Origin: an uncultured Alphaproteobacteria bacterium
GTDB lineage: Bacteria > Pseudomonadota > Alphaproteobacteria > HIMB59
Length of the DNA stretch: 64,000 nucleotides
Direction of reading: 5' to 3'
Assembly (NCBI GenBank): GCA_902599045.1
Contig: CACKEA010000006.1
Location: 55,864-119,863 of the forward strand
Below are positions 45,405 to 54,953 of this stretch, one piece after another. How positions within the stretch are numbered: the stretch's first letter is position 1; every line of letters starts with the position of its first letter. The notes under the pieces are model-generated. The model worked only from the letters and a program-made list of their open reading frames with translations. It was not told where the DNA came from and ran no database searches. Both the position numbers and the translations under genes were made by a program.

Positions 45405-46331
45405 GTGTTAGAAAAAAAACAGCAACAAGCTTTCGTACAAACAGAGCAAAATCTGTTCTTTGCTCAAGTTGTAAACTTTTTAAAACAAATATACGTTTTA
45501 ATCAAACCTGGTGTAATTTCTTTAGTTATATTTACTGCCTTATGTGCGATGTTGCTTGCCCCCTCAGATAAAAATTTATATATCAAAGTGGTAGCTCTTA
45601 TTCTTATTGCTATGGGTGCATCGGGATCAGCTATTTTGAATATGTGGTTTGATCGAATCATTGACTCAAAAATGGATAGAACGAAGTTCAGGCCTATTCC
45701 CTCAGGAAATATCTCAGCTAACACAGCACTTGGAATTGGTCTAATTTTTTCTTTTTTTTCTGTAGTGGCATTGTTTTTCTTCACAAATATTAAGGCCTCA
45801 ATTCTACTAGCTTTTACTATTCTTTATTACTCTGTCTTTTACACAATGTATCTGAAGCATCGAACAGCACAAAATATAGTAATTGGAGGTTTGGCAGGCG
45901 CCCTCCCTCCAGTGATTGCTTGGATAAGTATATCTGGCGATCAGATTTTTTATCCTTTAATATTATGTTTAATTATATTTCTTTGGACACCGCCACACTC
46001 GTGGGCACTGGCTATTTTTAGAAACCAAGATTACTCTGATGCTGATATTCCTATGTACCCAGTTAAATACGGTATTAAGAAAACACTCGTGATGATGAAT
46101 ATTTACACTTTTTTTATGGTTGCTTCAGTTAATTTTCTTTATTTTTTTAAATTCGCTGGAATGAGTTTTTTTATAGGATCTAATGTTCTCAACGCATATT
46201 TTATTTACAAGCTATTTAAATTAAATAAATCAAAAAATTTAAAGAAAGACTCGATAAAACTTTTTGGATATTCAATTGTTTATTTATTTCTTATTTTTTC
46301 ACTAACAGTAATTGATAAATATTTATTCTAA
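45405..46331 (+). CDS. ctaB: Protoheme IX farnesyltransferase
   Basis: 308 residues from GTG 45405. UbiA-superfamily prenyltransferase that makes heme O from heme B. NMWFDRIIDSKMDRTKFRPIPSG is the first Asp-rich motif; TPPHSWALAIFRNQDYSDADIPMYPV is the heme-O-synthase second motif. About eight to nine helices. Starts three bases after ctaD. A heme A synthase gene (ctaA) is not in this window. Confidence 0.96.
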   Translation: MLEKKQQQAFVQTEQNLFFAQVVNFLKQIYVLIKPGVISLVIFTALCAMLLAPSDKNLYIKVVALILIAMGASGSAILNMWFDRIIDSKMDRTKFRPIPSGNISANTALGIGLIFSFFSVVALFFFTNIKASILLAFTILYYSVFYTMYLKHRTAQNIVIGGLAGALPPVIAWISISGDQIFYPLILCLIIFLWTPPHSWALAIFRNQDYSDADIPMYPVKYGIKKTLVMMNIYTFFMVASVNFLYFFKFAGMSFFIGSNVLNAYFIYKLFKLNKSKNLKKDSIKLFGYSIVYLFLIFSLTVIDKYLF

Positions 46332-46432
46332 TGAAGAGAAAAAATAAAAATTTATTGGTCTTAGCTTTACTCTTCATGCTTGTTACAGCATTTTATTTTA
46401 TTACAATATTTAGAATTAAATCTGGTATTTGA
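46331..46432 (+). CDS. CoxF-like small oxidase-operon membrane protein
   Basis: A 33-residue protein (ATG 46331 to TGA 46432): a basic start MKRKNKN, then one helix LLVLALLFMLVTAFYFITIF, ending RIKSGI. Its ATG shares one base with the ctaB stop, and its stop overlaps the ctaG start, so it fits exactly as a translated gene of the operon. Alphaproteobacteria carry such a tiny single-span protein between ctaB and ctaG, annotated CoxF or oxidase assembly. The role is undefined. Confidence 0.75.
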   Translation: MKRKNKNLLVLALLFMLVTAFYFITIFRIKSGI

Positions 46433-46965
46433 ACATATCAAATAAAAACAAAACATTATTTGTTTTAATATTGATACTTGGCTTTATGCTGAGTTTAGTA
46501 ATTTTTTCTGTTCCATTATATAAGCTTTTTTGTGACATAACGGGTTTCCAAGGCTTTAATAAAGAAGTTCAAATTCAAGAACAAGACCAAAATATGAATT
46601 CAGGACAACTTGATATAAAAGTCATATTCTCAGCTCAGGTAAATGATGGTTTGGACTGGATGTTTGAGGCGCCACAAAAAATGAATATTACTGAGGGTGT
46701 TAAGTATGACGTAGTTTTTAAAGCTAAAAATAATACTGGCATTGAGTCCACTGGCACATCTATTTTTAATATTTTACCACCAAAAATTGGTCCATATTTG
46801 TTTAAAATAGAATGTTTTTGTTTTATTGATCAGACTATCCAGCCAAATGAAGTTGTTTCGTTTCCTGTCACTTTTTATTTAGATCCCTTAATACTAGAAG
46901 ATCCTGAGGCAAGTAGGACTAAGAATGTCACTTTGTCATATACCTTTTTTGAGAAAAAAGAATGA
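46429..46965 (+). CDS. ctaG: Cytochrome c oxidase copper chaperone (Cox11)
   Basis: 178 residues from TTG 46429, which overlaps the stop of the small gene before it. One N-terminal membrane anchor (10-30), then a periplasmic immunoglobulin-like domain. VPLYKLFCDITGFQG holds C35; the copper-binding pair is C129-F-C131 in ECFCFIDQTIQPNE. It delivers copper to the CuB site of subunit I. The length is normal. Confidence 0.95.
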   Translation: MNISNKNKTLFVLILILGFMLSLVIFSVPLYKLFCDITGFQGFNKEVQIQEQDQNMNSGQLDIKVIFSAQVNDGLDWMFEAPQKMNITEGVKYDVVFKAKNNTGIESTGTSIFNILPPKIGPYLFKIECFCFIDQTIQPNEVVSFPVTFYLDPLILEDPEASRTKNVTLSYTFFEKKE

Positions 46966-46978
46966 AATATAAATCCAG

Positions 46979-47821
46979 ATGGTTGATTTAGTATTCAAAG
47001 ACTCGGAAAAGAAACATAAATTCCACCTTGTCAATCCAAGTCCTTGGCCTATCGTTGGTGCTTTTTCAGCTCTTTTTTTAGTTTCTGGTGCTATTTTATA
47101 TATGCACTATGAAATGATATGGCCAATGGTAGCTGGTCTTTTTTTAATACTTTTTACCATGTTCATGTGGTGGAGAGATATCATCAAAGAAAGCACTTTC
47201 CTTAAAGTTCATAATTCAATTACTGAGATTGGTCTTAGGTGGGGGATGGCTCTGTTTATCACTTCAGAAGTTATGTTTTTTGTCGCTTTTTTTTGGGCTT
47301 TTTTTGATGCAAGTCTTTTACCTAAAACATTTTTAGCTGAATACAAAGAAGTTTTTACAGGCACTCTTGGAATAGGAGTTTGGCCACCAAAAGGAATTGA
47401 AACTTTTGATCCATTAGACATCCCATATTTAAATACTTTAATTTTACTTTTATCAGGCACTACATGTACATGGGCTCACCATGAATTAAGAGAGGGCAAT
47501 AATAAAGAGGCACTAAAAGGTTTATATTTTACAGTTTTTTTGGGTTTTATATTTTCTCTTTTACAAATATATGAATACCAACATGCTACTTTTGGTTTTA
47601 CTGAAGGTATATATCCTTCAACTTTTTACATGGCAACCGGTTTTCATGGATTTCATGTTTTAATTGGTACTTTGTTTTTATTAGTTTGTTTACTGAGAAT
47701 AAGAAAAGGTCATTTAACCACAGAAAGACATTTTGGATTTGAAGCAGCTGCATGGTATTGGCATTTCGTCGATGTTGTTTGGTTGTTTTTATACATAAGT
47801 ATTTACTGGTGGGGAAAATAG
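46979..47821 (+). CDS. ctaE: Cytochrome c oxidase subunit III
   Basis: A 280-residue, seven-helix protein. HLVNPSPWPIVGAFSAL is the typical first helix. FITSEVMFFVAFFWAFFDASL has the conserved Glu, LLSGTTCTWAHHEL, TGFHGFHVLIGT and AAAWYWHFVDVVWLFLY follow. It stabilises the core enzyme and binds lipid. Starts 13 bases after ctaG. Confidence 0.97.
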   Translation: MVDLVFKDSEKKHKFHLVNPSPWPIVGAFSALFLVSGAILYMHYEMIWPMVAGLFLILFTMFMWWRDIIKESTFLKVHNSITEIGLRWGMALFITSEVMFFVAFFWAFFDASLLPKTFLAEYKEVFTGTLGIGVWPPKGIETFDPLDIPYLNTLILLLSGTTCTWAHHELREGNNKEALKGLYFTVFLGFIFSLLQIYEYQHATFGFTEGIYPSTFYMATGFHGFHVLIGTLFLLVCLLRIRKGHLTTERHFGFEAAAWYWHFVDVVWLFLYISIYWWGK

Positions 47822-47863
47822 ACCAAAAATTTTATTCATTAAAATCACTTAAAATAACAATCT

Positions 47864-48535
47864 ATGAATAAGTCATCGTTAACATATGTATTCATTAGTA
47901 TTTCAATCCTAACTTTTATTTTAGGATCATGGCAATTATTTAGACTTAATTGGAAAAATGATCTAATGGATAATATTAATAATTCAATTATTAATCCTGA
48001 TCTGTTCTCTAATGATAATAAATACAATAATTTAGTTTCAGTAAAATTAGACAAAAATTACACTATTTTAGATAAACCAATCTTTATAGAGTCCAAAACA
48101 TTCAAAGGAAAGCCAGGATATCACCTGATACTTCCCCTAAAGTATAATAACGAGATATATAGTGTAATCAATTTTGGATGGTTTAAAGATAAAGATTCTG
48201 ATCAAGTCAAAAATATTATTAAAAAATATTTAGCTGTTCATAATGCAAAAGTTTATATTAGAGAATTCAATTCAGATAAGCCATTTTTTACTCCTGAGAA
48301 TAATTTATTAAACAATACCTGGTATTCAGTTAATAAGGATGATTTTAACCAATTTTATAAATATGAATTTCCATCAAAATATTATTTTGTTTTACTGGAT
48401 GATAGGATAACTAAATATAGTTTTAATCCTCTAGTATTTTTAAGAAATAATCATTTGAATTATTCAATAACTTGGTTTTTGTTAAGCTTATCCAGTGTCA
48501 TAATGCTGTTAATTATTAGGAAGAAATATGAATAA
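47864..48535 (+). CDS. SURF1-family oxidase assembly factor
   Basis: A 223-residue membrane protein with one helix at each end (about 8-25 and 196-217) and a periplasmic domain between. LGSWQLFRLNWKNDLM is the N-terminal SURF1 signature; GKPGYHLILPLKYNN and INFGWF the central one; NHLNYSITWFLLSLSSV the C-terminal one. SURF1 aids heme a insertion into subunit I. It closes the oxidase operon. The stop overlaps the next gene by eight bases. Confidence 0.92.
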   Translation: MNKSSLTYVFISISILTFILGSWQLFRLNWKNDLMDNINNSIINPDLFSNDNKYNNLVSVKLDKNYTILDKPIFIESKTFKGKPGYHLILPLKYNNEIYSVINFGWFKDKDSDQVKNIIKKYLAVHNAKVYIREFNSDKPFFTPENNLLNNTWYSVNKDDFNQFYKYEFPSKYYFVLLDDRITKYSFNPLVFLRNNHLNYSITWFLLSLSSVIMLLIIRKKYE

Positions 48536-49967
48536 ACTCAGAGAGTATTTTAAGAATTATTATGTATTAAATGATGTAAGTGGAGTTTTATTTTGGGATA
48601 ATGCAACTAATTTACCAAAAAAAAGTATCGACTCTAGATCAGAGCAAATGTCTATTTTATCTAAATTTACTGACACAATATTTAGGGCTGAGGAGGTTCA
48701 AGAAGAGATAGAAAAAGCTGAAAATACAAAATTGACTGAAACAGATAGTAAGTGTTTAAAATTAATGAAGAGTATTATCATAAAAGAAAATGCTATTGAT
48801 CCAGATTTAAAATCTTCACTTATTAAAAAAAAATTAACTTGTGAACATTTATGGAGAGAAGCTCGAACAAAAAATAATTGCTCAATAATTGAAAAAGACT
48901 TCAATGATTTATTAGATTTAGTACATGAAGAGGCTAGTCAATTATCTTATGCTACTAACTTAACACCTTATGACTCTCTAATTTCAAAATATGACATAGA
49001 CTATGACTCAGTAAAGATTGACGAAGTTTTCTCTATTATTGATAAAGAAATAATACCTAAGTATAAAAATATACAAAAAATTAAATCTCCTTTCATTTAT
49101 AAATCTGATATTTCTGACGCAAAAATAATAAAAGAGATAAAAATAAAATTACAACAACTCAACTTTGATTTTGACAGAGGAAGAATTGACCAATCTCATC
49201 ATCCGTTTTGTGGAGGTGCCACAAATGATGTGCGTATAACAACAAGGTTTGAAGAAAATATATTAGAGTCCTTATCAGCTTTGTTTCATGAGACAGGTCA
49301 TGGCGTATATGAGCAAAATCGACCAATTCAATACCTTTATGAGCCATTGGGTCAATCTCGGAGTTTAAGTGTCCATGAGAGTCAATCTCTCTTCTTTGAA
49401 AATCATATCTTTAAATCGCAGACTTATTTTAAAATTATTAATACCATTTTTGATAACTCTAAAGATTTGGAAAAATCGTTTTTAGAGCATTACCACACTG
49501 TTAGAATTAACCCAATCAGAGTTAGTGCTGACGAATTTTCTTATCCAATTCATGTATTTATTAGATATCAAATTGAGAAGGAAATATTCAAAAATAAAAT
49601 TAAATTTAAAGACATAAAAAATTTATGGAATAAAAAATACCTAGATCATTTAGAAATAGATCTAATCTCAGACTCAGAAGGAGTACTACAAGATATTCAT
49701 TGGTATGAGGGAATATTTGGTTATTTTCCTACTTACGCTCTTGGTGCAATGATAGCCTCTCAAATCAAATATAATTGTCCTTTGTTTGACATTTTTTTGA
49801 AAAACCCTGATGAAGAAAATATTAAGCAATTAATTATATGGTTAAATAATAATATTCATCAAAAAGCCTCTTTATATTCTTCTGATGAAATGTTACAAAG
49901 CATTTCTGGTGAAAAACTAAATTCAAAATATTATTTAGAGCATTTGGTTAGTAGATTTGTTAAATGA
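48528..49967 (+). CDS. Carboxypeptidase Taq (M32) family metalloprotease
   Basis: A 479-residue zinc carboxypeptidase. The motif HETGH lies at 254-258 in LFHETGHGVYEQN, with DVRITTRF before it and the third zinc ligand in SVHESQSLFFEN. HTVRINPIRVSADEFSYPIH and GYFPTYALGAMIASQI are further family signatures. It removes C-terminal residues from peptides in the cytoplasm. The length is normal (about 500). Overlaps thrC start by four bases. Confidence 0.94.
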   Translation: MNKLREYFKNYYVLNDVSGVLFWDNATNLPKKSIDSRSEQMSILSKFTDTIFRAEEVQEEIEKAENTKLTETDSKCLKLMKSIIIKENAIDPDLKSSLIKKKLTCEHLWREARTKNNCSIIEKDFNDLLDLVHEEASQLSYATNLTPYDSLISKYDIDYDSVKIDEVFSIIDKEIIPKYKNIQKIKSPFIYKSDISDAKIIKEIKIKLQQLNFDFDRGRIDQSHHPFCGGATNDVRITTRFEENILESLSALFHETGHGVYEQNRPIQYLYEPLGQSRSLSVHESQSLFFENHIFKSQTYFKIINTIFDNSKDLEKSFLEHYHTVRINPIRVSADEFSYPIHVFIRYQIEKEIFKNKIKFKDIKNLWNKKYLDHLEIDLISDSEGVLQDIHWYEGIFGYFPTYALGAMIASQIKYNCPLFDIFLKNPDEENIKQLIIWLNNNIHQKASLYSSDEMLQSISGEKLNSKYYLEHLVSRFVK

Positions 49968-51316
49968 AATATACAAGCACAAGGAATAACAAAACTGATT
50001 TTTCTGCTGAACAGGTTCTAAATTATGGCCTAGCACCAGATGGAGGACTCTTTATTCCAAAAGAAATTCCAAAATTTAGCATTGATCAAATTAATACACT
50101 TAAAGGAAAAAATTATTTTGATATAGCAAATTTTATTCTATCACCTTTTTTATTAGATTTATTTGATTCTAAAACAATTAATAAGATAATTCACGAGGCC
50201 TATAGTAAATTTGATCAAGAAATCGTCTCAGTATCGAATATTGGAGACAATGAATTATTAAATTTATTTCATGGTCCTACATTAGCTTTTAAAGATTATG
50301 CTATGTGCTTGTTGGCAAAAATATATGAGTTCTATTTAAAAAAAGTAGATAAAAAATTATTATTAATTGGCGCAACTTCTGGAGACACTGGTTCTGCAGC
50401 GATACAAGCTTTTAAAGGTATTGATAACATTAGTATTTTTATACTTCATCCTCATAATTCCACATCTCTTTTTCAAAGAAAACAAATGACTACAAGTGGA
50501 GCAAATAATGTTTTCAATATTGCCTTAAATGGAAGTTTTGATGATTGTCAAAATTTAGTAAAGAAACTTTTTAAAGATAAAAATTTAAATGAGACCTTTA
50601 GTTTTACTGCTGTGAATTCAATTAATTGGTTCAGGGTATTACCACAATCTATCTATTATGCTTGGTCATTTCTAAATTGTAATATTGATAACTTTGTAGT
50701 GCCAAGTGGAAATTTTGGAAATATATATTCTGCTTATTTACTCAAGTCTATGGGATTCCCCATAAATAAATTAATTGTTGCAACAAATGAGAATAATATC
50801 TTACATCGAATTATAAGTAATAATGATCTACATCTCTATAATGTTGTAAAAACTAATAGCCCCAGCATGGATATAACTATATCAAGTAATTTTGAAAGGC
50901 TCTTAGCTGAGTTTCTTGGACCAGACTCAACTAACGAACTATTTCAAAATATTCCAAATAATGAACATAATAAAAAATTAGATAGCTCTATACATAATTT
51001 ATTATCAGAGAATTTTTTATCAGAAAATGCAACCTCTGAAGAAGTTGAAAATCAGATTAAAAATACTTATGAAAATCATAATATTTTATTAGATCCTCAT
51101 ACGGCAGTAGGAGTAGTATGTGCTGAGAAATTAAATCTCAAAAAAGTAATGTGTTTAGCCTGCGCTCATCCTGTAAAGTTTCAAGAAACTGTTCAAAAAG
51201 TATTGGGCAATAACATCAACTACAATAAAAATATAGAATTTTTAAATAAAGAAAAATTTGAAATTTTAGATAATAATTTCGAAGCTTTGGGAGATTACAT
51301 TAAATTAAATGCCTAA
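49964..51316 (+). CDS. thrC: Threonine synthase
   Basis: A 450-residue fold-type II PLP enzyme, last step of threonine synthesis. YGLAPDGGLFIP at the N-terminus is typical; the PLP lysine is K110 in HGPTLAFKDYAM. GATSGDTGSAAIQAFKG binds the phosphate and PSGNFGNIYSAYLLKSMG follows. It partners thrB at 53 kb. Overlaps the M16 protease gene by eight bases, a link that is conserved in alphaproteobacteria. Confidence 0.96.
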   Translation: MKYTSTRNNKTDFSAEQVLNYGLAPDGGLFIPKEIPKFSIDQINTLKGKNYFDIANFILSPFLLDLFDSKTINKIIHEAYSKFDQEIVSVSNIGDNELLNLFHGPTLAFKDYAMCLLAKIYEFYLKKVDKKLLLIGATSGDTGSAAIQAFKGIDNISIFILHPHNSTSLFQRKQMTTSGANNVFNIALNGSFDDCQNLVKKLFKDKNLNETFSFTAVNSINWFRVLPQSIYYAWSFLNCNIDNFVVPSGNFGNIYSAYLLKSMGFPINKLIVATNENNILHRIISNNDLHLYNVVKTNSPSMDITISSNFERLLAEFLGPDSTNELFQNIPNNEHNKKLDSSIHNLLSENFLSENATSEEVENQIKNTYENHNILLDPHTAVGVVCAEKLNLKKVMCLACAHPVKFQETVQKVLGNNINYNKNIEFLNKEKFEILDNNFEALGDYIKLNA

Positions 51317-52562
51317 TATTCATAAATTAAATAATGGGATGACACTTATTACGGACCACGTTAACACTGTAGAAACAGTTAGTGTTGGTATGTGGAACAA
51401 GGTAGGGTCTAGGAATGAACGTAAAGAAATTAATGGTGTTGCTCATCTACTTGAACATATGGCTTTCAAAGGAACAAAAAATAGATCTGCTGCGCAAATA
51501 GCTAAAGAAGTAGAACTAGTTGGAAATTCTCATAATGCATATACTTCAAGAGAAATTACAGCTTATTATATGAGTGGTTTAAAAGAAAATGTTGAATTAT
51601 CAATAGACGTTATTAGTGACATACTTCAATTTTCTACATTTGACTCACAGGAGCTTGATAAAGAAAGAGGTGTAATATTACAAGAGATTGGTATGTATGC
51701 AGATGAACCAGATAGTATTGTAGGCGATAAGTTCGACGAGTTAGCATATCCAAATCAACCCATGGGAAGATCAATTTTAGGCACTTCTGAAATTATAAAA
51801 TCTATATCAAGAGATGAGGTAGAGGGTTTTATGAAAAGTTTTTATAATCCATCGAAAATGGTATTTTCTGTATCCGGAAATTTTGATGAAGACAAAATCA
51901 TAAAAATTGTTGAAGAAAAATTTCAAAATCTTCCTCAAGGTAATGATGATTATATTCCAAAATCTTCATATGTAGGAGGGGAATATCGAGAAGAAAAGAA
52001 TTTAGAACAGGTAAAGTTATTACTAGGCTTTGAGGGTGTAGATATTCACTCAGACCTTTATTATGCTACAAGAGTTTATTCAACTCTTCTTGGTTCTGGT
52101 ATGTCTTCAAGACTATTTCAGGAAATAAGAGAAAAAAGAGGTCTTGTTTACAGTATATATAGCAGTGGTGATTTTTTTTCTGACTCTGGTATTTTTTATG
52201 TTTATGCAGGCACTGGACACAAGGAAGTTAAAGAATTAATTCCTGTTTTATGTGATCAATTAAATATAAATGCCAACACTTTCACACAGGAGGAATTAAC
52301 TAAAACGAAAGCAAAATTTAAAGTAGGTATTTTAAAGGGAGAGGAAAGTATTTCATCAAGGTGTAGATCTAACGCATCTAGCTACCTGATGCATAATAAA
52401 CTTCGATCACCAGAGGAATTCATTGCAAAAATAGATGCAGTACAGTTAGAGGATTTGGAAAAAGCAAGAACAAAAATACTTGAGTCTAATTTAACAATCT
52501 CGTCTATAGGACCTATTGAGAATCTTGAAACTGTAGACTCAATTAAACGAAGACTCAGTTAA
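51309..52562 (+). CDS. M16 family zinc protease (processing-peptidase-like)
   Basis: A 417-residue protease like the beta subunit of mitochondrial processing peptidase. The inverse zinc motif is H46-L-L-E49-H50 (GVAHLLEHMAFKGT), with the distal Glu in LDKERGVILQEIGMYADEP. The C-terminal half has GSGMSSRLFQEIREKRGLVYSIYS, the usual inactive-domain signature. Commonly next to thrC. Its 3' end overlaps the convergent rnhA by 24 bases. Confidence 0.94.
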   Translation: MPNIHKLNNGMTLITDHVNTVETVSVGMWNKVGSRNERKEINGVAHLLEHMAFKGTKNRSAAQIAKEVELVGNSHNAYTSREITAYYMSGLKENVELSIDVISDILQFSTFDSQELDKERGVILQEIGMYADEPDSIVGDKFDELAYPNQPMGRSILGTSEIIKSISRDEVEGFMKSFYNPSKMVFSVSGNFDEDKIIKIVEEKFQNLPQGNDDYIPKSSYVGGEYREEKNLEQVKLLLGFEGVDIHSDLYYATRVYSTLLGSGMSSRLFQEIREKRGLVYSIYSSGDFFSDSGIFYVYAGTGHKEVKELIPVLCDQLNINANTFTQEELTKTKAKFKVGILKGEESISSRCRSNASSYLMHNKLRSPEEFIAKIDAVQLEDLEKARTKILESNLTISSIGPIENLETVDSIKRRLS

Positions 52563-52982
52563 TGACTCAGCTGCTTTTCTAGCGAGTTCGTCAACTTGAT
52601 TATTAAATTCACTAGTATTATGTGCTTTAACCCAGCACCAATTTATATTTTTATTCTCGCATAGATTATCTAGCCTCTCCCATAGTTCTTTATTTTTAAC
52701 TGGTTGCTTTGTTGATGTTTTCCAATTATTTTTTTTCCAATTAAATATCCAAATTGTTATTCCCTCTTTGACATAATTACTATCAGTATTGATTGTAATA
52801 TCATTATATTTATTTAAAAACTCTAGTGCTTTAATCGCAGCTAACAGTTCCATTTGATTATTTGTGGCATTTTTTTCAAATCCAGATCTATATCTGATAT
52901 TCTTTTCTTCAGCAATCAAGAATGCCCAGCCCCCATTTCCAGGATTACCAAGACATGATCCATCTGTAAAAACGTTAATCAA
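52539..52982 (-). CDS. rnhA: Ribonuclease HI
   Basis: A 147-residue enzyme that cuts RNA in RNA-DNA hybrids. Carboxylates: the first Asp in VFTDGSCLGNPGNGGW, Glu in NNQMELLAAIKAL, Asp in INTDSNYV, and the last Asp in NQVDELARKAA; the WCWVKAHNTSEFN loop has the flexible His. Full length. It follows thrB with an ATGA overlap. Confidence 0.96.
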   Translation of the reverse strand: MINVFTDGSCLGNPGNGGWAFLIAEEKNIRYRSGFEKNATNNQMELLAAIKALEFLNKYNDITINTDSNYVKEGITIWIFNWKKNNWKTSTKQPVKNKELWERLDNLCENKNINWCWVKAHNTSEFNNQVDELARKAAESLTESSFN

Positions 52983-53920
52983 AAAAAGTCCTGTATATTA
53001 TTTTCTTCATGAAATTTAAAAATTTCAAAAAACTCTAATGGATTTTTATGTTTTACATTTCCCTCATAATTAAAATGTAAGTCATAAAGTCTTGTTAAAA
53101 AAAATCGAATAGCACTTACTTTTAAATAAAAGTTAAAATTATCTTTTTCCTTAATAGTTAATTCAAAATTTTGTTGGTAAGATTTAAGAAAATTTATGTA
53201 ATTATCTTCTACAAATTTATTTTCTTTGAAAAACCAAGCATTCACAAACGTAGCTAAATCATAAATAACAGTATCGGTGCAAGAAAAAAAGAAATCTATA
53301 AAACCTGAGACTTTGTTATTTAAAAAAAAAATATTATCTTTAAATAAATCTGCATGAATATTAATCTGCCTTAAATTTAAAGGAAATTTATCTTGAAGAT
53401 GATTTATATTCTCAACAATATCTCTGTACTCCTCACTATTAACTTTAGGATCACTTTTTGAAAAGCTCTTAGTGACGTGTTTCCAAGAGGGTAATAGCAT
53501 CATATTTTTTCTGTAGAGATTTGTGTCACTTCCTGATTGATGCAAATGTGCTATTGATTTTCCTAGTGAGTTTAATTGTTCTTTATTACTACTAGATATA
53601 GGTCTACCCTCAACAAAAGTGTAAATACAACATGATTTTTCTTTGATTTTGAATAAATTTTGATTTTCTATACTTATGCTTAAAGGACAATTAACACCGT
53701 TTTTATTAAATAAACCCATAAGGTTATTAAAATAGGGTAGATCAGTCTCTTTTGTTCTCTTTTCAAAAAGAGTTAGAATGTATTTCTTTGAGTCATTTAA
53801 ATGTACTAAATAATTTGTATTTTCTACTCCCTCTTTTATACCTTCTAACTTGACTATTTCTCCAAGTGATTTGAATAACTCCTGTGCATCTGTGAGAGAA
53901 ATAGGTGTGTAAACTGCCAT
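52979..53920 (-). CDS. thrB: Homoserine kinase (ThrB2 / APH fold)
   Basis: A 313-residue kinase of the aminoglycoside-phosphotransferase fold, the homoserine kinase type used by alphaproteobacteria. NTNYLVHLNDSKKYILTLFEKR binds ATP. INIHADLFKDNIFF is the Brenner motif with catalytic Asp, and VSGFIDFFFSCTD the metal-binding Asp. It feeds thrC. The thrB-rnhA order is common in this class. Confidence 0.93.
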   Translation of the reverse strand: MAVYTPISLTDAQELFKSLGEIVKLEGIKEGVENTNYLVHLNDSKKYILTLFEKRTKETDLPYFNNLMGLFNKNGVNCPLSISIENQNLFKIKEKSCCIYTFVEGRPISSSNKEQLNSLGKSIAHLHQSGSDTNLYRKNMMLLPSWKHVTKSFSKSDPKVNSEEYRDIVENINHLQDKFPLNLRQINIHADLFKDNIFFLNNKVSGFIDFFFSCTDTVIYDLATFVNAWFFKENKFVEDNYINFLKSYQQNFELTIKEKDNFNFYLKVSAIRFFLTRLYDLHFNYEGNVKHKNPLEFFEIFKFHEENNIQDFF

Positions 53921-53966
53921 ATGTTTATTTTTTAATTAATGTATGTATGATGCATAATATTGATTA

Positions 53967-54443
53967 ATGATGAAGAATAAATTTATAATTTTAAGCATTT
54001 TGTCTTTATTTTTAACATCATGCTCTATTTCAAATCCTTTAAAAAAAGAATCTAAAATTATTGCAAAAGATTGTCCTCAATCTTTAATTTTGTATGAGTC
54101 GAGAACCTTTGATTTTGGTGATGCTATTGTTGAGTTACCAACAGGATATGGTCTTAATTGTTATTTGATAGAAGAGGAGGGTGTTGTAGAAATTTCTACT
54201 AATTATTCCTTAAATGTTCGTTTAAAAGAAAAAGAAAAAGAAATAAAAATATATCAAGTTAATTTGATTATTTTTATTACAGATCAAAGCAAAGAAGTTA
54301 AAATTAAAGAATTTCAATTTTCTAAAGATTTAAAAATTCAAAAAGAAGAAAAGAATTTCTTTGTATTTAATTTTAATGACAAAATACAAATTGACTCAGA
54401 TGTATATAATGAAGGTATAAAATTATTTTATGCTTTAAACTAA
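53967..54443 (+). CDS. Hypothetical lipoprotein
   Basis: A 158-residue protein. The signal peptide ends in LTSC (lipidated Cys near residue 19). A possible disulfide pair follows in KDCPQSL and GLNCYLIEE. The middle is beta-rich with many alternating charged residues (RLKEKEKEIKIYQV). No family recognised. Ten bases before the next lipoprotein gene, so the two are likely co-expressed. Confidence 0.6.
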   Translation: MMKNKFIILSILSLFLTSCSISNPLKKESKIIAKDCPQSLILYESRTFDFGDAIVELPTGYGLNCYLIEEEGVVEISTNYSLNVRLKEKEKEIKIYQVNLIIFITDQSKEVKIKEFQFSKDLKIQKEEKNFFVFNFNDKIQIDSDVYNEGIKLFYALN

Positions 54444-54453
54444 TTTTCTGTAT

Positions 54454-54852
54454 ATGAATAAGTATTTAACATTTTTTCTCACTTTGCTTTTGTTAGGTTG
54501 TACTAATATAAATAAGGATGAGATAGACTACAAAAAATATAATGAAAGATTTAATTTTGAAAACAGAGATGATTTATTTGTATCTTTTGAGAATCATTTT
54601 AAAAAAGCTGGAAATACATCTGCTTTAAAAAATCTTAAAAAAATAGACTTTATAAATGAATGCGAAGGTTTTTATCAAATTTTAATTGAGGAAGATAAAT
54701 ATGATTTTTTTATTGAGGAATCTCCTGAGGAATTTATGTGTTTTATAGAGCACTTAAATTCCTTAGGTAGTAAAAAAGACTATCATGAGGTTTATTTTAA
54801 ATCTTCCCAGGCTCTTTTAAGATTTCTAAATCCTTTAACTTTATTAAACTAA
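54454..54852 (+). CDS. Hypothetical lipoprotein
   Basis: A 132-residue protein. The signal peptide MNKYLTFFLTLLLLGC is a clean lipobox (LLGC, lipidated Cys16). The mature part is acidic and helical, with two further cysteines (NECEG and FMCFI). No family recognised. About 100 bases separate it from the autotransporter gene, with no other gene in that gap. Confidence 0.6.
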   Translation: MNKYLTFFLTLLLLGCTNINKDEIDYKKYNERFNFENRDDLFVSFENHFKKAGNTSALKNLKKIDFINECEGFYQILIEEDKYDFFIEESPEEFMCFIEHLNSLGSKKDYHEVYFKSSQALLRFLNPLTLLN

Positions 54853-54953
54853 CAGATCATGCAAATATATCATTTAACAATATTCATTATTCGCATCAAT
54901 TTTCCCTAAATTATATTTATTTGATTTACCATTTAATATAAAATTTAATTGTT

